Assembly: GCF_905220415.1 (NCBI RefSeq)
Contig: NC_059549.1
Span: 9,672,001 to 9,736,000, forward strand
DNA length: 64,000 bases
Direction of reading: 5' to 3'
Source: Colias croceus
Taxonomy: Eukaryota > Arthropoda > Insecta > Lepidoptera > Pieridae
The position numbers were made by a program, and so were the translations under genes. The notes below the pieces were generated by a model. The model did not search any database. It was given only the letters and a program-made list of their open reading frames with translations, and had not been told where the DNA came from. Below, in pieces: positions 60,610 through 64,000 of this stretch (within the stretch, counting starts at the first letter, position 1; the number at the start of each line of letters is the position of its first letter).

Positions 60610-63505
60610 ATCACGTTACCGATAGCTCTTAAACTAATATGACCATTGACTATGAGACCCAATTGCTCAGAGATTGTTCCTATTTACTTTCTTAGTTATC
60701 CAAAGCAATTTAATTTTATATATTTCTTTGGTCATCTTTAAAACTTCCATCGTTTACAAAAGGAGATAACTATACCTACTTCAAAATAATGACATAATTA
60801 TTGGTCCCAAATCTTTGGAGACAAGATCTCATTAGTCTAATATCATTTCTGTAGGTAATTTACTGGATCTCAGATAATAAGGAAAAAGCGAAAGGCGATC
60901 TGTAATAACTTTTAGAAGTTTTGATGAGGTTGCAATGAAAGGAAGAAAAAATATTAACATTTTCTGAACAAATAATTTAAAGTTTTATACGAACTCTCCT
61001 GAAAATGAAGAACACATATAAACGATCTAATATGATGCAGACTTCCTAAAATACGCGTAGGACGTAGGTACATACAATTCCACGATTAATTTATATTTTT
61101 ATAGCTTTTCTCCTAACAAACCTATGGAGAGTCTAAATTGCCTAATACAATAAGAAGAAGAAGAAGTTCGTAAGCTACGCAGGTAGATACATAAGTATAT
61201 CGTTTAACCAAGGATGAAGGGTTTGTTGAAATCTCACCCATTCACCGAAGTCAGTCTACTTAATCATATGCAGAGAATATCCTGAGAAATATATGTAATT
61301 TTATACCAACGTTTACTCTCTTGACACAGCGTCTTAGCACCAAGATTGATTACACCTTTTACTGCACCAACCCGTTCTAAATTTACACCTAGGACACTTT
61401 ATAAATCACACTTGAAGAGCACATAATAGTATGTGCTTTGTAGTGAGAGAAATGCAGTTTATATTTTAGGATTTTATATCTCATCTCTTTCGGTGTTTTT
61501 ATATTTGCAATTTTTAGGAAAATATCGTATAATTGTTTACCTAAGCTTGAAACGTATTGTTAGATAAACTTTAATAATAATTTTAGCAATAATTACATCG
61601 TACACCTATCAATTTTAATACGATATTTGAATGAACTTTGAACGATGAAGCTTTCCTGCTTTTTGTTTCGATTCTTATTGGCTTGACAAAATTCCTCATA
61701 AAATTACTCGTATACGGAATTTTATCCATATTATAAGATATAAATTATACATATTTCCCGATACTTTAATGTCGGAGGAAGGAACGAGATTTCTCGGCAC
61801 AGGAAACAAGCTCTGCCGCCCGGTGCGCGAACATTCTCATTTCTTTTAGCAATTTTTTTATCGAGATTATATTTATAAATTAAAAATTTAAATGGCAGAT
61901 AAATTAGATAAACGCAATAATTTTATTTATGACAGCTAGTGGATTACTCAGAGATTAGTTTAGGTTGGAGCAATTGTATATGGAAAAGAAGTATAGTCAT
62001 TCCTACGTGTTACGCATTGCTTGTATAATCTACCTACTTATAAACCAAATTTCATCAGATACTGTTCAGCGACTTTTGTGCTCAATAGATTTTTAAGAGC
62101 ATAGAACAATAAATTATTCATTCCCACTGAACAAACATCAAACAAAAATAAGGAAATTTAAAACAAAAAATAAATATAACTTGTATTTAGTATTTACTGT
62201 TGTTACAATCAAAGAGGTATATATAAGTATTCAATTAAGTAATCAGCATTTCTAAGGATTCCTCCAGACCCTTTTCCGCGAACGGTAAGGTATAATGTAA
62301 CCGGTAAAAAGTAATTCGATCAGTTTATATTTCCAATTAAACTCTGTCGCAATGGAACTTTTATTTTATTTGCGTATTGTCTTTAATCGATTTATAAAAA
62401 AGAGTATCTCAATTTGTTAGTTTTTACATTTACTAAACTAAAGAAGTACGAGAATTTCATACAAATAAATGAAATTGCATATTGCATAAGTTACAAAAGC
62501 AGAGTTTAGTTGTTTTAAAATTTTCCTTTCCCTAATATTGTCTGATAAAGGTGCGCATTGCTACCTATTTGTAATGTGTTATTGTGCTCGATGTGATTCA
62601 TTAAATGTAACACCTGTTGATGAACCTTAAAATAAATAAATAAATATAATCAAACGACGAGTTACTTGTGTTCAGTTCCAAGTTCCAACTAATGCATTTA
62701 TCTGCAAAGAAACCATCTATATTTCCTTATGTAAGTAATGAATATATTTATATTTCCCCCCAAAATTACCCAACCCAATCCTCAAACATCGCGTTCACAA
62801 AACATTTAACGTCCCGGCCCAGAGCAATCTCGCACCGCTCGTAAACTGTTAGCACTAACTTTTACGTCGCGATTACCTACTTTCCACTCCAATTTAGGAT
62901 TAGCGACATTTCGACCATTTATAACTATCCAATAACAATAAAAACTAGACAATTTCATAATATATTGGACCTGTTACACGCTGTTTCTGGTTATACATTG
63001 CCTTAAAAGTAACTAGAGAGAAAAGTATAACACTCCTTGTTGATAGTAATTTCAAGTTTTAGTATGAATTATTCAATGAAATCTATAACAAAACGTCTAA
63101 ATTATAGCACCACTTTTTCATCAAATAAATAAATTCTGGCCCTTTCGAGCACAACTTAAATAGGCGCCGGTTTTTACGACACCTTCCAAGGAAAATCTAC
63201 AATTTATTTTCATTTACAGTAACAATAAAAAAAAATTCAACAGATCGTTGTTTTGAACTGTGATAAAAAACTTTACCAAGTCTTTCAATTTATCACACCA
63301 TAGACCTCATCAATACAACGGCAAATAATCAGGCAATTATGCATAATGCAGGTCTCACGGGAAAATCAAATCAATAGTGCACAATGGTAACTGGGAATAG
63401 GGGGGCTACAATGTCTTATAGCAGACGTATTTCTAGTGTGGGAAAGTGATAGCACTAGACGAGCTATATAGCGCTCTTTGTTTCATACTGGAAGTAATAC
63501 TACAA
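60610..63505. other. No gene seen
   Basis: AT-rich. The N-terminal membrane-spanning exons of POPDC were sought on the minus strand here and not identified. Confidence 0.4.
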
Positions 63506-63506
63506 A

Positions 63507-63686
63507 TACTAATATAAAGCTGAAGAGTTTGTGTGTTTGAACGCGCTAATCTCAGGAACTACTGGTCCGATTTTAAAAATTATTTCGGTGTTACATAGCC
63601 TATTTATCGAGGAAGGCTATATTATATCATCACGCTAAGTCCATTAGGAGCGGAGCACTGCGGGTAAAACTGCGGAGCACAGCTAG
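63507..63686 (+). mobile_element. Helitron-like element, family A
   Basis: From TACTAATATAAAGCTGAAG to GCGGGTAAAACTGCGGAGCA and CTAG (63683-63686). Internal AACGCGCTAATCTCAGGAAC and TTTATCGAGGAAGGCTATA match the other family A copies. Confidence 0.75.
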
Positions 63687-64000
63687 TAATAGATACTATA
63701 AAACATACGAGGTCTGGTCCCATGATAACTCCGTTATCAATCCCACATCAGCAGACACGTCACGTTACGGTACAGTCCTTATACGATTGTGTCACGTAAG
63801 TGGATCTTGTATTTTACTCCATTTGTGACGCGCGAGGATGGCTATCTGGGATTTTGTAGTGTATAGAGGTGTATATAATACGACTTCCTCGTGTAATGGA
63901 GCTATAAGCAAAATGACGTACTGTATTGCATTTCAGGATTCTACGTTCGAAAGTAAGTACATATTAAGTTTTAGCTATAAGACGTAAATCTATCAAAACG

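Noticed and set aside
62750..62865. Minus-strand stretch KLVLTVYERCEIALGRDV, superficially like a lysozyme start
   Set aside because: Only about 31 codons, no start, no polypyrimidine acceptor, no continuation.

Overview
The window is eukaryotic nuclear DNA from an insect, almost certainly a moth or butterfly. It is AT-rich, genes are split by GT-AG introns, and it is full of repeat families that I recognise as lepidopteran. These include short Helitron-like elements (5'-TC ... CTAG-3', inserted between A and T), tRNA-derived SINE pieces, 5'-truncated LINEs, a broken mariner transposase and several palindromic MITEs. There are no operons, rRNA genes or CRISPR arrays. I cannot name the species.

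Only about 18 kb (38-57 kb) is clearly genic. Four protein genes can be supported. (1) A MAX-dimerisation (MXD/MAD-type) repressor on the minus strand, of which the first three coding exons (38356 down to 37949) are visible. They carry the Sin3-interacting peptide and the start of the bHLH basic region. The rest of the bHLH was not found. (2) A complete five-exon DALRD3 orthologue on the minus strand (42059 to 38908, 417 codons), linked in vertebrates to 3-methylcytidine formation in arginine tRNAs. (3) A complete single-exon DNAJC25 orthologue on the plus strand (45836-46852), an ER-membrane J-protein. (4) The last four coding exons of a Popeye-domain (POPDC/BVES) cAMP-binding membrane protein on the minus strand (56644 to 53140). 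DALRD3 and MXD lie head-to-tail on the same strand, with only about 0.55 kb between the DALRD3 stop and the MXD start codon. That gap holds a DALRD3 poly(A) signal and a CACGTG E-box. No functional link among the four genes is evident.

From 1 to 38 kb no complete gene was found. This part holds two LINE fragments (about 3.9-6.55 kb and 12.4-13.13 kb), a SINE (8.6 kb), a candidate but unproven first exon (10.5 kb), a perfect 24-bp-arm palindrome (10.9 kb) and a 13-bp tandem repeat (16.55 kb). It also holds two well-delimited MITEs (17.67 and 20.09 kb), a promoter-like GC island with an E2F-type site (22.9 kb) and many Helitron-like pieces. The 42.3-45.2 kb stretch between DALRD3 and DNAJC25 is built largely of mobile DNA: a 1.08-kb foldback element, a degenerate mariner copy and a 233-bp TIR element. 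From 57 to 64 kb no exon was recognised.

The most interesting observations are about mobile DNA and genes. A 188-bp Helitron-like element sits only 5 nt inside a DALRD3 intron, so it supplies base +6 of the splice donor. A long foldback lies just upstream of DALRD3. A 739-bp element with perfect 36-bp terminal repeats looks young. I see no evidence of a wholly new biological system here.
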